Assembly (NCBI RefSeq): GCF_014982975.1
Contig: NZ_JADCKL010000004.1
Coordinates: 62,001 to 126,000, forward strand
Source of the DNA: Claveliimonas monacensis
Lineage (GTDB): Bacteria; Bacillota; Clostridia; Lachnospirales; Lachnospiraceae
Length of the DNA stretch: 64,000 bases
Reading direction: 5' to 3'
Every line of letters starts with the position of its first letter. The stretch's first letter is position 1. Positions 17,801 through 26,537 of this stretch are shown here, piece by piece. The notes beneath the pieces are model-generated. The model was not told the DNA's origin. It did not search any database and was given only the letters and a program-made list of their open reading frames with translations. Position numbers and translations under genes: made by a program.

Positions 17801-18904
17801 ATGGATCAGAAAAAGAAAATCGGATTTATCGGGCTGGGACTCATCGGCGGCTCCATCGCAAAAGCCATCCGCCAGTACTATCCCGACTACACTATCACAG
17901 CTTTTGACAAGAATAAGGAAACACTGGCGCTGGCCACACAGGAGTCGGTCATCGATGTGGCGGCCACACACATTGACGACAGCTTCCGGGGCTGCAGCTA
18001 CATTTTCCTGTGCGCCCCTGTGTCCTACAACAACGCCTATCTGAAACAGGTTTCCCAGTTTCTCGGCGAGGACTGCATCCTGACAGATGTTGGCAGCGTA
18101 AAGACGAGCATCCACAGGGAAGTGGAACGGATGGGACTTGGAAAATATTTCATCGGCGGCCACCCCATGGCCGGATCCGAGAAAAGCGGCTACTCCAACT
18201 CAAAGGCCATGCTCATTGAGAACGCCTACTATATTCTTACCCCCACGGAGGAAGTGGCCCCGGAAAAGGTGTCGGCTTTTGAGACATTTATCGAAAGTCT
18301 GCGGGCCCTCCCCGTTGTGTTGGACTACCGGCAGCATGATCAGATCACCGGCACCATCAGCCATCTGCCCCACATCATCGCCGCCAGCCTTGTATGCCTG
18401 GTGCGGGACACGGACACAAAGGATGAGCTGATGAAACAGCTGGCGGCGGGGGGATTCAAGGACATCACACGGATCGCCTCCTCCTCCCCCACCATGTGGC
18501 AGCACATCTGCCTGAACAACAAGGAGAATATTGCCCTTATTCTGGAGCGCTATATCCACATGCTCCAGGAGGCAGAGGAGGCCGTATCAGAGGGGGATGC
18601 CCAGGCGCTGTACCAGCTTTTTGACAGCTCCAGAAATTACCGCAATTCCATTCCCGGCGGCTCCTCCGGCCCCATCAAGAAAGTGTTTGCCGTGTACTGT
18701 GACATTATCGATGAGGCGGGCGGGATTGCCACTATTGCCACTATCCTTGCCTCCAACAATATCAACATTAAAAATATAGGGATCGTGCACAACAGAGAAT
18801 TTGAAGAAGGGGTTCTGCGGATCGAGTTCTACGACGATGCCTCCTCCAGGAAGGCGGCGCAGCTTCTGCAGAAATACAGGTATATCGTCTATGAAAGACA
18901 GTAG
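17801..18904 (+). CDS. tyrA: Prephenate dehydrogenase with ACT domain
   Basis: 367 residues. The N-terminal Rossmann motif GLGLIGGSIAKAI (about residues 11-23) binds NAD+. The family blocks GGHPMAGSEKSGY and SHLPHIIAASL, with the catalytic His, follow. The last about 75 residues (AGGIATIATILASNNINIKNIGIVHN and onward) form an ACT domain, the usual site of tyrosine feedback inhibition. It converts prephenate to 4-hydroxyphenylpyruvate in tyrosine synthesis. The gene overlaps aroA by 14 bases, making a short aromatic amino acid operon that does not include the other shikimate genes. Identification is secure. Confidence 0.94.
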   Translation: MDQKKKIGFIGLGLIGGSIAKAIRQYYPDYTITAFDKNKETLALATQESVIDVAATHIDDSFRGCSYIFLCAPVSYNNAYLKQVSQFLGEDCILTDVGSVKTSIHREVERMGLGKYFIGGHPMAGSEKSGYSNSKAMLIENAYYILTPTEEVAPEKVSAFETFIESLRALPVVLDYRQHDQITGTISHLPHIIAASLVCLVRDTDTKDELMKQLAAGGFKDITRIASSSPTMWQHICLNNKENIALILERYIHMLQEAEEAVSEGDAQALYQLFDSSRNYRNSIPGGSSGPIKKVFAVYCDIIDEAGGIATIATILASNNINIKNIGIVHNREFEEGVLRIEFYDDASSRKAAQLLQKYRYIVYERQ

Positions 18905-20246
18905 TAAGATCATCTATCCTGCCCGGCAGCCTCTCACCGGAGAAATCCAGGTTCCCGGGGACAAATCCATCTCCCACCGGGCAGTCATGCTGGGGGCCAT
19001 TGCCAAGGGCACTACCCGGATCCAAAATTTCCTCATGGGAGGGGACTGCCTCTCCACCATTGACTGCTTCCGGCGTCTGGGCGTACAGATCGATGTAAAC
19101 GCTGCCGAGGGCCAGGTGGCTGTCCACGGTAAGGGGATGCATGGGCTTGGCGTCTACCCAGGCGCCGGCAATGCGCAAAAAACTGGCGGGCCAGACGGGG
19201 ATCTGAAGGAAGCGGTGCTGGATACAGGCAACAGCGGCACCACCACAAGGCTGATCTCCGGCATTCTGGCAGGCCAGGATTTCCCCTCTCTGCTCTCCGG
19301 CGATGTTTCTTTAAACACCCGCCCCATGAACCGGATCCTGGAGCCCCTGACCCAGATGGGCGCCCATATCCGCAGTGTCCACGGCAACGGCTGCGCACCT
19401 CTGTCCATCAGACCGGGGCAGCTGCATGGCATCCATTCCCGCACAAAAGTGGCCTCCGCCCAGGTAAAATCAGCTATCCTTCTGGCAGGCCTTTTTGCCG
19501 ACTCCCCCACTTCCGTGACCGAGCCCTCCCTCTCCAGGGATCACACGGAGCTGATGCTTAGGGGATTTGGCGCAGATGTTTCTTCTATTATAAATGAGGA
19601 CGGCACAGCTACTGCCTCCATCCGCCCCTGCCGGGAGCTGTACGCTCAGGACATTGTGGTGCCCGGGGACATCTCCTCTGCGGCCTACTGTATCGCCGCG
19701 GCGCTCATTGTGCCCGGCTCCAGCCTGCTTATCAGAAATGTGGGCATCAATCCCACCCGGGCCGGCTTCCTGTCCGTCTGCCGGGACATGGGCGGAGACA
19801 TCACGCTTCTCAATGAAAGGACGACCGGCGGGGAGCCCTCCGCGGATCTGCTTGTGCGGCACAGCTCCCTGCACGGTGTCACCATAGAGGGCAGTCTCAT
19901 CCCCACCCTCATAGATGAGCTCCCCATGGCTGCTGTCCTGGCTGCTTTTGCAGAGGGGACCACAGTGATCCGGGACGCAGCAGAGCTGAAAGTCAAAGAG
20001 AGCGACCGCATCGTCACAGTCACCGAAAATCTGCTGGCCATGGGCGGGGATGTCACTCCCACAGCCGACGGCATGATCATCCGGGGCGGTTCGCCCCTCC
20101 ACGGCGCTGTGATCGATAGCCATCTGGACCACCGCATCGCCATGTCCTTCGCCGTGGCGGCTCTCGCCGCCGACGGCGAGAGCCGGATCAGTGGTGCCAA
20201 TTGTGTAGACATTTCATTCCCGGGGTTCTATGATTATTTCAACTAA
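18891..20246 (+). CDS. aroA: 3-phosphoshikimate 1-carboxyvinyltransferase (EPSP synthase)
   Basis: 451 residues when started at ATG 18891, inside the 3' end of tyrA; this places the conserved PGDKSISHRAVMLGA block at the expected N-terminal position. Other signatures are GNSGTTTRLISGILAG, VKSAILLAGLFA, SRDHTELMLRGFGA, the ELKVKESDRI block and DHRIAMSFAVAAL near the C-terminus. The enzyme joins PEP and shikimate-3-phosphate in the shikimate pathway. Translation is probably coupled to tyrA. A REP-like palindrome begins 3 bases after the stop codon and may serve as the transcript end. Identification is secure. Confidence 0.95.
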   Translation: MKDSSKIIYPARQPLTGEIQVPGDKSISHRAVMLGAIAKGTTRIQNFLMGGDCLSTIDCFRRLGVQIDVNAAEGQVAVHGKGMHGLGVYPGAGNAQKTGGPDGDLKEAVLDTGNSGTTTRLISGILAGQDFPSLLSGDVSLNTRPMNRILEPLTQMGAHIRSVHGNGCAPLSIRPGQLHGIHSRTKVASAQVKSAILLAGLFADSPTSVTEPSLSRDHTELMLRGFGADVSSIINEDGTATASIRPCRELYAQDIVVPGDISSAAYCIAAALIVPGSSLLIRNVGINPTRAGFLSVCRDMGGDITLLNERTTGGEPSADLLVRHSSLHGVTIEGSLIPTLIDELPMAAVLAAFAEGTTVIRDAAELKVKESDRIVTVTENLLAMGGDVTPTADGMIIRGGSPLHGAVIDSHLDHRIAMSFAVAALAADGESRISGANCVDISFPGFYDYFN

Positions 20247-20249
20247 CGC

Positions 20250-20322
20250 AATTGCGGACGTAATACTTTTAAAAAGTATTACGTCCGCAATTAACATTAT
20301 TGGTGTACCATTGTATCAGTTG
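20250..20322 (+). repeat. REP-like palindromic element, copy A
   Basis: A perfect 21-bp inverted repeat (20250-20270 with 20272-20292, one-base centre) containing GGACGTAATACTTTT, followed on the right by a tail with GGTGTACCATTGTATCAGTTGT. The tail resembles the tails of the three other copies near 42.7, 43.6 and 51.2 kb. It fills the whole gap between the converging aroA and phosphatase genes and could act as a bidirectional terminator. Confidence 0.85.
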
Positions 20323-20323
20323 T

Positions 20324-21496
20324 CTAGTAATATTTGACTTTTACAGTCTTCCCCAGCTTCTCCGCGCAGTCTTTCAACTGCTCCACCAGGTTCATCCTGA
20401 CGCTCAGGTCAAAGGGAAGGTTGGAGTTCTGATGCGCCGGATTCAGGGCTTTTCCCACAAAGAGGTTCAGGTCTGTGCACTCTTCGATGAGAAGCTTGGC
20501 CAGTTTGGAAGCCCCGTTGTCGGCATCCAGCTCGTTGAAAAACTCTTCGTCAAATTCATCCTGTTCATATTTTCTCAGAATGCCCAGGGCTTTCCCAAGA
20601 GTCAGCACGCCCTCTGTCACAAGGTCCAGCCCCTCGATAGAGGCTGTGGGCGGGACGGATGGATCGGCGTAGTTCACAGATGTGACGATCTCTTTTTTCA
20701 GCACGCGGGCCGCGATATTGGCGCTGGTTCCGCCGCAGACCACCTTTTTCCCCTCACACTTCATAAAGTCGCTGACCAGCTGCTCATCGTCCTCCTTGTC
20801 AGTGGGCGGCCCTGTAAATATATTTACCACCCTCCTCTCGATGACTCTGACTACTGCCACCGTAGTGTCATCTCCCGGCTTTTCCCCGTAGAGGTCATAG
20901 CAGGCCTGGGACAGCATGGCCGCAAGCCGGGAGGCGGAGAGCGTCTCCTTTGTGCATTTCAGAGTATACTGGGCCATGTCCTTCCATGTCCAGCCAAAAT
21001 TAAGGAGCTCTCCCACCCCGGCGTAGATCACGCCGTCGCTCATAAGGACAAAACAGTCATTGATCTGTACCCGGAACCTGTATTCCCGTATCTTTTTATC
21101 CTCAATGAAACGCTCTTCATATGGATAATCCACAATCTGCCGGTCCCGCACAAACACGCAGGAGGGGTTGTCAAATTCCACAAGATAGGCGCTTCCGTCA
21201 TGGGAGATCTGCAGGATGCTGAAGGTGGCGTAGGCCACTTTCCTCACCTGGCAGATAGGCAGCGTCCGGGCAATAGTCTCCACGCAGGACTCGATCTCCG
21301 CCCCATTTAAGAACATGGTCCCCAGGATCTTGGAAGTGAGCGTGGCCAGAATATTGGCCTTAACGCCGCTTCCCATGCCGTCTGCCAGGATCACAATGTC
21401 CGAGTCCTCTGTATGCAGCACCTCCACCTTGTCGCCGCACAGCTCTTCGTTATGCTTATTCAGGCTTTTCCATGCAATATCCACACAAACGCTCAT
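20324..21496 (-). CDS. SpoIIE-type PP2C serine/threonine phosphatase partner of HydS
   Basis: 390 residues. I start it at ATG 21496, preceded by a GAGGAAG site and separated from the upstream stop codon by one base. The PP2C/SpoIIE fold is shown by the DSDIVILADGMGSGVKANILA motif near residue 40, LMSDGVIYAG in the middle and PGDDTTVAVVRV around residue 220. These supply the metal-binding aspartates. The C-terminal about 160 residues (from about 230) are an extra acidic domain of unknown role. The upstream gene encodes a PAS-containing hydrogenase-like sensor; phosphatase genes next to such sensors are known from hydrogenase regulatory loci in other anaerobes. It probably dephosphorylates a protein in an H2/redox signalling pathway, which is inferred from context. 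Confidence 0.85.
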   Translation of the reverse strand: MSVCVDIAWKSLNKHNEELCGDKVEVLHTEDSDIVILADGMGSGVKANILATLTSKILGTMFLNGAEIESCVETIARTLPICQVRKVAYATFSILQISHDGSAYLVEFDNPSCVFVRDRQIVDYPYEERFIEDKKIREYRFRVQINDCFVLMSDGVIYAGVGELLNFGWTWKDMAQYTLKCTKETLSASRLAAMLSQACYDLYGEKPGDDTTVAVVRVIERRVVNIFTGPPTDKEDDEQLVSDFMKCEGKKVVCGGTSANIAARVLKKEIVTSVNYADPSVPPTASIEGLDLVTEGVLTLGKALGILRKYEQDEFDEEFFNELDADNGASKLAKLLIEECTDLNLFVGKALNPAHQNSNLPFDLSVRMNLVEQLKDCAEKLGKTVKVKYY

Positions 21497-21497
21497 A

Positions 21498-23225
21498 TCA
21501 ATCTTCCTCTTCAAACAAAATAGAGTCCCGCAGCTTTGACAGTGTCACCTTGGTCTCCGCCGTCGTCTCTCCCAGAAGCCCGGCGATCTCCTGCGCCACC
21601 ATCATCTGTTTGTCAATGACCTTCTGGGCCATCTCCACCGTCTCCATCTTTAGGTGGTAATGCTGCTCCTTCACCTTCTCCTCTTTTGATACATCCTGAT
21701 AAGTGACAAGGACTGACTCCAGATGGTCTATGTAAATAATGCTCTCCACCACGGACATGCCAACCGGTTCCAGCCGGATCTTCTTTCTTATGATCTGCTC
21801 TTTTGTGTCCAGCACATGGACAATATCATCCACTTCAAAAAATTCAAATATATACCGGTCCAGCGCCTCCTCCCTGGACACCTCCAGCAGTTTTAGCGCC
21901 TTTTTGTTGCACTCCCGTATGCGCATCTCCCCGTCCACGATAAAGATCATGCTGGGCGTGGCGTCCATGACGATGTTGGACATGGACTCTGCCTGGGCCA
22001 CTGCATTGGGAAGGCACATGCCGATCTCCGCTTTCTTCTGGAATACAGCCGTGGCCTTGGCGCGGCAGCTTGGATAGCCGCAGGCACCGCAGTCCAGCTC
22101 ATCGGACTTTGTGTATTTTCCCATGGCATGGAGCACATCCAGCATCTGCTCGTCTGTGGGCAGGGGATCTTCCACTCTCCGGTCCATAAATACTTTGTGC
22201 ATCTCCACTTCTGTTCCGTCTATTTCCTCTGCCGGTCCTCTTTTGACCGCATACCGCTCTACATCCATCTTCGCCCGGACCGCGGACCGGTTCCACTTGT
22301 CAGAGGCAGGGCCCTTGATGCATCCGCCCTCACACACGTTGACCTCAAAGAAGCAGCCCTGGATCTCACCTTTTTTCAGCTCTTCAAAAAGTTCCATGCA
22401 GGCTCCCAGTCCGTCCACTGCCACTTTGTAATAGTGCCCCTGTTCTTCCCGGGGCTCTCCCGGCCCTGCCAGCACAGACTGGATGATGCCTCCCCCCACA
22501 GGGTAGAGCTGGTTCACCATGGGACAGGGATTCGCCAGTGCCTCCTCCTCGCACGCGGAGACGTCGATGCCCTCCAGCTCCCACCATTTCACCACTTCCT
22601 CAAAGGTAAGGATAGCGTCAACAGCACCGCTCACACGCTCATCTCCCACAGCCTCCGCCTTCTTGGCAATACAGGGGCCCAGGAAAACCACCTTTACGTC
22701 CTCCCCGTAGATCCGGCGGATCAGACGCCCGTGGGCGATCATGGGGGACACCACAGGAGCCATCAGTGGGACAAGCTCCGGATAATATTTCTCGATCAGA
22801 TCGTTGACGCTGGGACAGCAGGTTGTGATGATATTGGACATCTCCCCTGCCTGCAGCAGTTTCTGGTACTCAGCCGTCACAAGGGCCGCCCCTTCCGCCG
22901 TCTCCCTGACCGCATAAAATCCCAGCTTTTTGAGCGCCGCGACAACCTGCCCCGGCCGTTCATACTCCAGCACTCCCAGGTAGGAAGGGGCAAGGGAGAT
23001 GATCACTTTCATTCCCTGGCGCAGGTATCCTCTCACCCTGTCTATATCGCTGGCAAATTTTTTGGCGTTCTGGGGACAGACTTCCAGACAGTGGCCGCAG
23101 TTAATGCAGTGATCCTTCATAATGTGGGCCTGCTCATTCTGCACAGAAATCGCCTTCACCTCACAGTGCCGCACGCATTTATAACAATGTCGGCAGCTTG
23201 CATCTTTAAAATCTATAACTCTCAC
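21498..23225 (-). CDS. hydS: Sensory [FeFe] hydrogenase-like protein with PAS domain (HydS type)
   Basis: 575 residues from GTG 23225, chosen because GGAGGAGGG lies just upstream and a promoter lies at 23268-23296. Domains in order: two [4Fe-4S] clusters (CRHCYKCVRHC and CINCGHCLEVCP); an H-cluster domain with TCCPS, GPCIAKK and VCEGGCIKGP motifs, all four H-cluster cysteines kept; a further FeS motif CGACGYPSCRAKA near residue 390; and a PAS domain at about 420-530 ending in a helical tail. This matches group C 'sensory' hydrogenases, thought to signal H2 or redox state rather than produce H2. No output kinase is fused. The downstream phosphatase is the likely effector. The architecture call is confident; the signalling role is inferred. 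Confidence 0.87.
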   Translation of the reverse strand: MRVIDFKDASCRHCYKCVRHCEVKAISVQNEQAHIMKDHCINCGHCLEVCPQNAKKFASDIDRVRGYLRQGMKVIISLAPSYLGVLEYERPGQVVAALKKLGFYAVRETAEGAALVTAEYQKLLQAGEMSNIITTCCPSVNDLIEKYYPELVPLMAPVVSPMIAHGRLIRRIYGEDVKVVFLGPCIAKKAEAVGDERVSGAVDAILTFEEVVKWWELEGIDVSACEEEALANPCPMVNQLYPVGGGIIQSVLAGPGEPREEQGHYYKVAVDGLGACMELFEELKKGEIQGCFFEVNVCEGGCIKGPASDKWNRSAVRAKMDVERYAVKRGPAEEIDGTEVEMHKVFMDRRVEDPLPTDEQMLDVLHAMGKYTKSDELDCGACGYPSCRAKATAVFQKKAEIGMCLPNAVAQAESMSNIVMDATPSMIFIVDGEMRIRECNKKALKLLEVSREEALDRYIFEFFEVDDIVHVLDTKEQIIRKKIRLEPVGMSVVESIIYIDHLESVLVTYQDVSKEEKVKEQHYHLKMETVEMAQKVIDKQMMVAQEIAGLLGETTAETKVTLSKLRDSILFEEED

Positions 23226-23267
23226 TTTTGCCCTCCTCCCGCATCGCTCTTTTTCATACTTATGCAT

Positions 23268-23296
23268 ATTATAGCATTCCCGACACAGACAGAGCA
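23268..23296 (-). promoter_or_regulatory. Promoter of hydS-phosphatase operon
   Basis: Minus strand: TTGCTC (23296-23291), 17 bases, TATAAT (23273-23268). Its position downstream of any longer upstream reading frame supports the GTG start at 23225. Confidence 0.6.
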
Positions 23297-23339
23297 ACGA
23301 AAAGCCTGGAAAATGCTGAAATCCCCCTCTGTTCAGGGC

Positions 23340-23368
23340 TTGTTTTTATACAGGAGAGGACGTACAAT
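23340..23368 (+). promoter_or_regulatory. Promoter of the leader peptide-capA unit
   Basis: TTGTTT (23340-23345), 17 bases, TACAAT (23363-23368), placing the RNA start about 25 bases before the leader ATG. Confidence 0.55.
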
Positions 23369-23400
23369 ATAAGTATTACATAAGAGGGAGGGGAGCCGGT

Positions 23401-23442
23401 ATGCCCGCAAAAAAATACCGGTTCAAAAAGAGAAATGACTGA
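23401..23442 (+). CDS. 13-residue basic leader peptide overlapping capA
   Basis: MPAKKYRFKKRND, with a strong GGGAGGGG site upstream. Its TGA stop overlaps the capA ATG by 8 bases (ATGACTGA). capA itself has only a weak AAGAGA site, so ribosomes may reach it by re-initiation after this leader. The peptide is not recognised and could be only a coupling device. Confidence 0.45.
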   Translation: MPAKKYRFKKRND

Positions 23443-24835
23443 ATTTGAGAACCATAGAAAAAGGGCCCGGGAAATGCAGCGGGCAGAGGAAGCGCGGGAA
23501 CAGGCCGCAGCAGAAGTTCGGCGTTCCAGAAAGCGTTCCAGGAAGAAAAATGACCAGAAATTCTTCCTTTTTGTCTTTGCCACGATCATTCTGGGCATCG
23601 TGGCTGCCTCCCTGCTGTCCGTCTTCTTCCCGGCAGAAGGACAGGAGAGTAAAAAAGAGAAAGCCCAGCCTGCCAGCGCCCAGGCCCAGACTTACACACC
23701 AGCAACCGCCACCTGGACAGCTACCGGAGATATTGTTTTCCATCTTCCCTTTCTCGAGTCAGGCGTGTACCTGAACTCCTCAGACGGCAGCTACAACTAT
23801 AACTCTATTTTTGACTACTGCCGCCCTCTCCTCGAGGAAGCAGATTTCTCCACTGTCACCACGGAAACCTCTCTTGCCGGGGAGGAGGCCGGATACAGCG
23901 GTTATCCTATGTTCAAGGCGCCGGATGCCCTGGCTGACGCCCTGGCCGGAGGCGGATTTGACATGGTCAATCTGGCCAGCAACCATGTGTACGACGGGCT
24001 GGACGACGGATTCCAGCGCACCATGGACGTGCTGCAGCAGAGAAATCTCCAGTACATGGGAACGCGCCGTGATGAAAACCAGAAGAAATATAATGTAGTA
24101 GATGTAAACGGCATCAAGGTGGGCGTGCTCAGCTATGTATATGAAACCACAGCACAGAGCGGTTCCAAGTCCATCAACGGCATTCCCCTGTCAGACACGG
24201 CATCTGCTCTCATCAATTCCTTTGATCCCAGCAATCCGGATCCATTCTACAGTGAAGTAGAGACCTCCCTTTCCGCCATGAAGGAGGAGGGTGTCCAGTA
24301 CACCATCGCCTACATGCACTGGGGCACAGAGTACCAGACACAACAGTCCGAAGAGCAGACACAGATCGCCCAGAAGCTCTGCGACATGGGCATTGACACC
24401 CTCATCGGCAGCCATCCCCACGTGATCCAGCCGGTAGATGTGCTGACCTCCGCAGACGGAGAGCACCAGATGCTCTGCGCCTATGCCATCGGCAACTTCC
24501 TCTCCAACCAGCGTGCTGAATACATGCAGGCGGAAATGCCCACCGGCGAGACCGAGGACAGCTACATGCTGACGCTGACCCTTTCCAGCGATGAGAAAGG
24601 AAAGGTTACCCTCACAGACGCTGGTTTCACTCCCATGTGGACGTACCGCTACGAAACCGACGCCGGCGCCGCCTTTGCCGTCCTTCCGGTAAATGATACC
24701 TCCACCTTGGAGGAGAGCACCGGACTTTCCGGCATCAAGGGGGAGGCTGACGAGTCCGCTGCCAGAACCCAGGCTATCATCGGGGCAGGCGTGGAGAAGG
24801 TAAAAGCAGCGCTGCCGCTGAAATCCGCTATATAG
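23435..24835 (+). CDS. CapA family protein (PGA_cap metallophosphatase-like), membrane anchored
   Basis: 466 residues. A charged cytoplasmic N-terminus (about 1-45, rich in Arg/Lys/Glu) precedes one membrane helix (about 46-66), a low-complexity linker, and a PGA_cap domain from about residue 88 outside the cell. Family motifs are TGDIVFH, ETSLAGEE, LASNHVYDGLDDG, MHWGTEYQ and GSHPHVIQPVDVL, matching the metal-binding Asp/His/Asn set of calcineurin-like folds. CapA relatives take part in poly-gamma-glutamate or other envelope polymer synthesis, but no capBC genes are nearby, so the substrate is unknown. It is monocistronic apart from a leader ORF and has its own terminator. Confidence 0.88.
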   Translation: MTEFENHRKRAREMQRAEEAREQAAAEVRRSRKRSRKKNDQKFFLFVFATIILGIVAASLLSVFFPAEGQESKKEKAQPASAQAQTYTPATATWTATGDIVFHLPFLESGVYLNSSDGSYNYNSIFDYCRPLLEEADFSTVTTETSLAGEEAGYSGYPMFKAPDALADALAGGGFDMVNLASNHVYDGLDDGFQRTMDVLQQRNLQYMGTRRDENQKKYNVVDVNGIKVGVLSYVYETTAQSGSKSINGIPLSDTASALINSFDPSNPDPFYSEVETSLSAMKEEGVQYTIAYMHWGTEYQTQQSEEQTQIAQKLCDMGIDTLIGSHPHVIQPVDVLTSADGEHQMLCAYAIGNFLSNQRAEYMQAEMPTGETEDSYMLTLTLSSDEKGKVTLTDAGFTPMWTYRYETDAGAAFAVLPVNDTSTLEESTGLSGIKGEADESAARTQAIIGAGVEKVKAALPLKSAI

Positions 24836-24843
24836 TCACATAG

Positions 24844-24902
24844 AAAAAGATGCACATTCCGCAGTGAGTATACTCCCACATGCGGCCGTGCATCTTTTTT
24901 TC
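24844..24902 (+). terminator. Intrinsic terminator of capA
   Basis: AAAAAGATGCAC (24844-24855) pairs with GTGCATCTTTTT (from 24888), with an inner CCGCA/TGCGG pairing and a long T run. It can also work for the converging HAD gene. Confidence 0.88.
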
Positions 24903-24909
24903 TGCCCTT

Positions 24910-25560
24910 TTATTTTACGATTTTTAGAATATCTTCCACTTTTTCCGCCAGATAGCAGGCGCCGGCCTGCTCCAGCTCCTCTCTACTTCCATATCCGTAG
25001 AGAACGCCCAGGCTGTCCACACCGTTTGCCCTGGCGCCCTCGATATCATGGCGACGGTCTCCCACCATGAGCACCTGCCCCGGATCTGTGATGCCGCAGG
25101 ACTCCATGGCATAGGCGATAACCTCTTCTTTTTTCACCCTTGTCTCGTCCATGGTCGCTCCCGCCGCATAGGCAAAATAAGAAGCCAGATGAAAATGCTC
25201 CAGTATTTCGCGGGCAAAGGGCTCCGGCTTGGAGGTTGCGAGCACCAGCGTCTTTCCTCTTTGTTTCAAAGTGCCCAGCATCTCTTCCATGCCGTTGTAG
25301 ACTCTATTTTCAAAAATGCCCCGGTCCCTGTAATATTCCCGGTACAGATCGATCCCACGCCTGGCCTCCTCCCGGGTAAATCCATAGAACTCCTGAAAAG
25401 AGTCCGCAAGAGGCGGCCCGATAAACCGGTACAGCTTTGTCCGGTCTGTCTCCTCAATGCCAAACCCTTTCAGGGCATACATGACAGAATTGGTGATGCC
25501 CATCCCCGGGTCTGTCACTGTTCCGTCCAGATCAAAAAAAATGTACTTGTACTCTTTCAC
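24910..25560 (-). CDS. HAD-superfamily phosphatase (phosphoglycolate phosphatase-like)
   Basis: 216 residues from GTG 25560, which has an AAGGAGG site 6 bases upstream; a longer frame to 25590 lacks that support. HAD motif I is FFDLDGTVTDPG at residues 8-19, motif II lies in LVLATSKPEP near residue 105, and motif IV in MVGDRRHDIEGARANG near 165. The cap is the helical type of PGP/Gph relatives. It probably hydrolyses a small phosphate monoester in the cytoplasm; the exact substrate is unknown. It follows the interrupted MoxR gene by about 50 bases on the same strand. Confidence 0.87.
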   Translation of the reverse strand: MKEYKYIFFDLDGTVTDPGMGITNSVMYALKGFGIEETDRTKLYRFIGPPLADSFQEFYGFTREEARRGIDLYREYYRDRGIFENRVYNGMEEMLGTLKQRGKTLVLATSKPEPFAREILEHFHLASYFAYAAGATMDETRVKKEEVIAYAMESCGITDPGQVLMVGDRRHDIEGARANGVDSLGVLYGYGSREELEQAGACYLAEKVEDILKIVK

Positions 25561-25611
25561 GTCTTCCTCCTTGTCCCTGTCCTCTGCCACGCCGGCCTGT
25601 CCTGCCAGGCA

Positions 25612-26481
25612 TCACAGGCACCAGATATATTTATACTTCCACTTCTGCCAGCCTTTCAGTTCCCTGTACATCTCTGCTTCCGTCCGCCGGCAGATATCCA
25701 TCGCCCTGCTGTATTCTTCCCGGGACGGGCGCTTGTGGAAAAACATGCTCTCCAGCACAAGCTGATACAGCCACATCATCTCCTCCTCCCGGACGCTTTC
25801 CCATAAGCCTGCCATGTGCCGGCAGGTCTCCTCCTCCAAGGGCCTGTATTCTTTCATTCCCTTCCGGAGACTTCTGTCATAGATGAAGTCATAGACAGCC
25901 TTCACCGCTTCCGCCCGGTCCGGATACCCCATTTTCACACAGATCATAAAACGGTCCAGCTGCGACTCCGGGAGCAGCTGGGTTCCGGCTGAACCTGCCG
26001 GGTTCTCCGTGGCCATGACAATAAAAGGACGGCCGGTCTGCCTTGTCACGCCGTCCACCGTCACCTGCCCTTCCTCCATGACCTCCAGCAAGGCAGACTG
26101 GGTCTTGGGCTATGTGCGGTTGATCTCATCAGCCAGAAGAAAATTGCACATAGCCGCCCCCGGCTGGTAGACAAATTTCTCCAGCTCCTTTTTGTAGATC
26201 GTAAATCCTGTCAGATCTGAGGGCAGTACATCCGGCGTGAACTGCACCCTCTTTTCCTTCAGTCCCATAGCTCTGGAAAAGGCAAGTGCCATTGTGGTCT
26301 TTCCAGTTCCGGGCATGTCCTCCACAAGGATGTGCCCGCCTGCCAGAATGGCTGTCATGATCTTCTCTATGATTTGTTCCTTTCCCACCACAGCCTTCTC
26401 CACCTCACGGATCACTTTCCAGGCTGCCTCCTGATATGTTTCGCTCATCCACAGCTCCCCTTTCCCCTGTTTCTTGCTCAT
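25612..26481 (-). pseudogene. MoxR-type AAA+ ATPase interrupted by an in-frame amber codon
   Basis: One reading frame of 290 codons broken only by TAG at 26110-26112 (codon 124). The first part has Walker A PGTGKTT (57-63) and Walker B LLADEINRT (115-123). After the TAG the frame resumes at once with PKTQSALLEVMEEGQVTVDG, exactly the continuation expected for MoxR (DEINRTxPKTQSALLE). The missing residue is commonly Ser or Pro; TCG to TAG is one base. MoxR ATPases usually work with a DUF58/von Willebrand partner, which is absent here. The last about 60 residues (WQKWKYKYIWCL end) do not look like the usual MoxR lid. It is either a young pseudogene, a strain-specific nonsense allele, or a sequencing error. 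Confidence 0.8.
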
Positions 26482-26537
26482 CTGCCATCATATTAGCACA
26501 CATACAGGAAGATATCCACCGCATCCCCGGGGCTCAC

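Noticed and set aside
21512-21514. TTG start six codons upstream for the SpoIIE-type phosphatase
   Set aside because: It overlaps the hydS 3' end and the GAGGAAG site fits the ATG at 21496 better.
22128-23372. A 414-residue open frame antisense to hydS
   Set aside because: Shadow frame with His/Pro-rich composition and no supporting signal.
26110-26112. Pyrrolysine or stop read-through at the MoxR amber codon
   Set aside because: No PYLIS-like structure is apparent and no pyl genes are in the window; a simple nonsense mutation is the simpler reading.
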